DNA of 17,266 bases from NCBI RefSeq assembly GCF_947255105.1, contig NZ_CAMYFP010000016.1, forward strand, positions 1 to 17,266. The letters run 5' to 3'. Positions within the stretch are counted from its first letter, which is position 1; each line of letters begins with the position of its first letter. The notes under the pieces were generated by a model, which saw nothing but the letters and a program-made list of their open reading frames with translations, made no database searches and had not been told where the DNA came from. This DNA comes from an uncultured Campylobacter sp. GTDB lineage: Bacteria; Campylobacterota; Campylobacteria; Campylobacterales; Campylobacteraceae. Both the position numbers and the translations under genes were made by a program. Of the stretch, positions 15,362 to 17,266 are shown piece after piece.

Positions 15362-16144
15362 TTATTTATATTGAAATTCTTCATCTGGGAAAGTTCCCTC
15401 TCTTACCTCTTTGGCATACAAATTTACAGCATCTTTTACAAGTTGTGCGCCATCTAAATAGCGCTTTACAAACTTTGGCTTAAAATCCTCGCAAAATCCA
15501 AGCATATCAGACCACACAAGCACCTGCCCATCGACATTTGTGCCACTTCCTATACCGATAACTGGAACATCTACTCTTGATGCAACCTCCTTGGCAATAT
15601 CGCTAAGTGTGGCTTCTAGCACTATTGCAAAAACGCCGGCTCTTTCTAGCGCAATAGCGTCCTCTATAATAGAGTTTAGATCTCTTGCTATCTTATAGCC
15701 TCCATCTCTTCTAACAAGTTGCGGTTTAAGTCCGATATGTCCCATTACAGCGATACCTACAGAGCAAAGTGCTTTTATGATGCTAGCAAATTCTTTTCCG
15801 CCCTCTATCTTGACAGCATCAGCGCCGCTTTCTTTTATCACTTTGCTACAGCTCTCAAGTGCGCTTTTTTCATCAAAAATATATCCAAAAGGGATATCTG
15901 CGACAACTAAAGCGTGATTGATACCATTTTTTACAGCTTTTGAGTGATATATGGTAGCGTCCAAACTAAGGCTTAAAGTGTCACTCATACCATTAAAGCT
16001 CATATTAAGACTATCGCCAACCAAAATTATCTCAACCTCTTCATCAAAAAGCTTCGCAAAGAGCGCGTCATATGCAGTTATCATAACTATTTTTTGATGA
16101 TTTTTCATAGCAATTATATCTGTTGTTTTTATCTTTTTTAGCAT
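15362..16144 (-). CDS. panB: 3-methyl-2-oxobutanoate hydroxymethyltransferase (ketopantoate synthesis)
   Basis: PanB transfers a hydroxymethyl group from methylene-tetrahydrofolate to 2-ketoisovalerate, the first step to pantothenate and CoA; the substrate comes from the valine pathway begun by IlvBH. The 260-residue TIM-barrel protein shows MITAYDALFAKLFDE, the metal-site VGDSLNM, VADIPFGY, DAVKIEGG, GHIGLKPQ, the catalytic-glutamate segment IVLEAT, and VPVIGIGSG. GAGG lies just before the ATG. It appears to lead the minus-strand unit panB, Sel1 gene, ruvB, AI-2E gene. panC and panD are not in the window. Confidence 0.97.
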   Translation of the reverse strand: MLKKIKTTDIIAMKNHQKIVMITAYDALFAKLFDEEVEIILVGDSLNMSFNGMSDTLSLSLDATIYHSKAVKNGINHALVVADIPFGYIFDEKSALESCSKVIKESGADAVKIEGGKEFASIIKALCSVGIAVMGHIGLKPQLVRRDGGYKIARDLNSIIEDAIALERAGVFAIVLEATLSDIAKEVASRVDVPVIGIGSGTNVDGQVLVWSDMLGFCEDFKPKFVKRYLDGAQLVKDAVNLYAKEVREGTFPDEEFQYK

Positions 16145-16166
16145 TTTTTCCTCGGTAAAAATTTCT

Positions 16167-16172
16167 GTTATA
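16167..16172 (-). promoter_or_regulatory. Possible -10 box for the panB unit, inside a small palindrome
   Basis: On the minus strand this reads TATAAC, 22 nt before the panB ATG, giving a short leader. It overlaps the palindrome TGTTA-TAC-TAACA (16166-16178), which could be an operator or chance. Confidence 0.4.
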
Positions 16173-16310
16173 CTAACACAGATAGATTACAAATCGCTTA
16201 ACCTATCTTTTTGCAAAGAGACAGACTTTTTAAATTTAAATAGTCATTTTAGCCAAATTTTAGTTTTGTAGCTAGTGCAGCACAATCTTGACTTTTCTAG
16301 CAAAAAATGA

Positions 16311-16322
16311 TAGCCTTATAAA
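16311..16322 (+). promoter_or_regulatory. Probable -10 region of ssrA
   Basis: TATAAA (16317-16322) lies 11 nt before the mature 5' end. A TTGACT at 16288-16293 resembles a -35 but is spaced 23 nt from TATAAA; at 17-nt spacing the matching -10 would be TAGCCT (16311-16316). Which one is used is uncertain. Confidence 0.4.
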
Positions 16323-16333
16323 CTTATTTTTAT

Positions 16334-16692
16334 GGGAGTGACTTGGTTTCGACAGGAGTAGAGTCATCTTAGTTGCATGTCGCCTGAGTAGCGTTAATAG
16401 CTCAAAATAAATTTAAACGCAAACAACGTTAAATTCGCTCCTGCTTACGCAAAAGTAGCGTAGGTTCAGTTGAGCCTTGCTTTTAGCCGATACTATTTAA
16501 GCTAACTAGCGAGTAATTCCAAATAGTGTAGCTAGAGGGTCTGATGAGCCTTTTAGTGAAATTTAATCTTAGTCTATAAATAAGCTTTGAGAGGTGAGTT
16601 TTTTGTAGATGAAGTTTTTCACCTCTGCTAAACATGTAGACGCTATGGTGTTTTGCTTTTGGACTGCGGTTCGATCCCGCACACTTCCACCA
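16334..16692 (+). ncRNA. ssrA: Transfer-messenger RNA (tmRNA)
   Basis: tmRNA with SmpB rescues stalled ribosomes and tags the incomplete protein for degradation. The 5' end GGGAGTG pairs with CACTTCC near the 3' end, giving a 7-bp acceptor stem with a G-U third pair as in tRNA-Ala. The T arm is TGCGG-TTCGATC-CCGCA, and the encoded 3' end is ACCA (CCA at 16690-16692). The tag reading frame (16419-16463) encodes ANNVKFAPAYAKVA followed by TAG, very close to the C. jejuni tag. Length is 359 nt. The one-piece (non-permuted) form is normal for this group. Confidence 0.97.
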
Positions 16693-16717
16693 AATCAGCT
16701 TAAATATATTTTATTGT

Positions 16718-16726
16718 TGCTATAAT
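16718..16726 (+). promoter_or_regulatory. Extended -10 promoter of the mod gene
   Basis: TGCTATAAT matches TGnTATAAT exactly. It is 25 nt after the tmRNA 3' end and 33 nt before the mod ATG. AGGGG (16749-16753) is the ribosome site, 6 nt before the ATG. No clear terminator separates ssrA from this promoter. Confidence 0.75.
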
Positions 16727-16759
16727 TTTTGCACTAAAACTACAAAATAGGGGAAAATT

Positions 16760-17266
16760 ATGCAGATTAGCCAAAAACTACTAGACGATATCAAAACCAA
16801 ATTTGAAACGATTTTACAAGCTCAAAATTTAGCAATCACAAACGATGAAAAGCTACTTAGTTACCTACTTGAGCTCTCACCATATAAAGATGAGTATAAA
16901 AAAAGATTTTTTATAGCAAAAAGTGGAGCATTGATATTTAATAAAGATGAGTTTGTAACTTTTTTGGATACTGAATTAAAAGGCTTAGGTTATACTAGAT
17001 TTTTAAATAAGATAGGTCTTTCTAGTGATAATAAATTTTTAAAATCAAATGAAAAAGTTGTATTAGACTTTCCTTTTAAAGACTGCGTTTTGCAAGGTTC
17101 TTGCGATAAAGAAGATGTAAAAACAAAAGAGCTATTTTTTAACAACATAATAGAAAAAGATGAAATAGATGTTCTTTTTGATAAAAAGGTTTTATGTGAT
17201 TTTTATAAATTCAATCAGCAATCAGCAATCAGCAATCAGCAATCAGCAATCAGCAATCAGCAATCA
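16760..17266 (+). CDS. N-terminal part of a type III DNA methyltransferase (Mod), phase-variable, cut by window edge
   Basis: Mod subunits methylate adenine in a short asymmetric site and recognise DNA for the type III restriction complex. The 169 visible residues match the Mod N-terminal region: YKDEYKKRFF, a central FLNKIGLSS, then LDFPFKDCVLQGSCDKED, ELFFNNIIEKDEIDVLF and DKKVLCDFYKF. The catalytic DPPY motif and S-adenosylmethionine-binding motif would lie beyond the window. From residue 152 the frame enters the AATCAGC repeat and reads as a QQSAISN heptapeptide. In this copy number the frame stays open to the end, but whether it is ON depends on the unseen downstream frame. It has its own promoter and lies just after ssrA. 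A partner res gene is expected downstream but not seen. An orphan methyltransferase is the alternative. Confidence 0.85.
   Translation, partial: MQISQKLLDDIKTKFETILQAQNLAITNDEKLLSYLLELSPYKDEYKKRFFIAKSGALIFNKDEFVTFLDTELKGLGYTRFLNKIGLSSDNKFLKSNEKVVLDFPFKDCVLQGSCDKEDVKTKELFFNNIIEKDEIDVLFDKKVLCDFYKFNQQSAISNQQSAISNQQS
17213..17266 (+). repeat. Heptanucleotide tandem repeat (AATCAGC), at least 7.7 copies, reaching the window edge
   Basis: Seven perfect AATCAGC units (17213-17261) and five bases of an eighth (17262-17266) run to the last base. Seven is not a multiple of three, so gain or loss of one unit shifts the reading frame. The unit has no stop in any + frame: all three frames read the same cyclic heptapeptide. 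The effect of slippage therefore depends only on the sequence after the tract. Confidence 0.97.

Noticed and set aside
15352..15384. ATG 15384 as the start of the Sel1 gene.
   Set aside because: It lies inside panB and would place polar residues before a clear signal peptide that begins at 15351.
16145..16310. Possible small gene between panB and ssrA.
   Set aside because: No start codon with a ribosome site and an open frame of useful length was found; the region is AT-rich with only promoter-like elements.
17213..17266. The terminal repeats look superficially like an array (CRISPR or iteron).
   Set aside because: Units are 7 bp, head-to-tail with no spacers, and lie in frame inside a coding sequence; this is a simple-sequence contingency tract.

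Overview
The window looks like chromosomal DNA of a Campylobacter-type bacterium (phylum Campylobacterota). The evidence is AT-rich sequence full of AAATTT words, extended -10 promoters (TGnTATAAT) without clear -35 boxes, a Wolinella/Campylobacter-type dihaem fumarate reductase operon, an epsilon-type MurF with a membrane N-terminus, and a tmRNA tag (ANNVKFAPAYAKVA) one residue away from the C. jejuni tag as I recall it. I cannot name the species.

Layout. (1) 1-1642, + strand: the 3' end of an unrecognised gene carrying an in-frame 12-bp tandem repeat (Glu-Asp-Arg-Val units), overlapping murF. (2) 1713-4869, +: a promoter and an ilvB-ilvH-lpxD operon, joining branched-chain amino acid synthesis to lipid A synthesis. 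(3) 4870-6450, +: a 307-bp gap with hairpins, then a split ThrE/YjjPB-type exporter as two overlapping genes, closed by a strong hairpin. (4) 6540-7358, -: an orphan periplasmic amino-acid-type binding protein. (5) 7527-8936, +: an inverted repeat over a promoter, a possible TorD-like protein, and lgt. (6) 8978-12465, +: frdC-frdA-frdB with its own promoter and terminator. (7) 16172 down to 12520, -: panB, a cysteine-rich Sel1/Hcp-like secreted protein, ruvB and an AI-2E-family membrane protein, tightly packed and probably one operon. (8) 16334-16692, +: ssrA (tmRNA). (9) 16718-17266, +: a promoter and the 5' part of a type III DNA methyltransferase gene (mod) that runs into a heptanucleotide tandem repeat at the window edge.

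How the parts work together. Most of the window is core metabolism and envelope biogenesis: MurF and LpxD for cell wall and outer membrane, Lgt for lipoproteins, IlvBH and PanB on the valine/pantothenate branch, and FrdCAB for anaerobic respiration to succinate. The YjjPB-like pair may export dicarboxylates such as succinate, which would connect it to FrdCAB, but that is inference.

The accessory signal is at the right end. Immediately after ssrA, a common integration hotspot, lies a restriction-modification methyltransferase whose 7-bp repeat tract should switch it on and off by frameshifting. Both window ends lie inside tandem repeats, so they probably mark assembly breaks. I did not find a clearly new multi-gene system. 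The best leads are the phase-variable mod, the EDRV repeat protein, an apparently missing proton-pathway glutamate in FrdC, and a substituted ligand-binding residue in the orphan binding protein.
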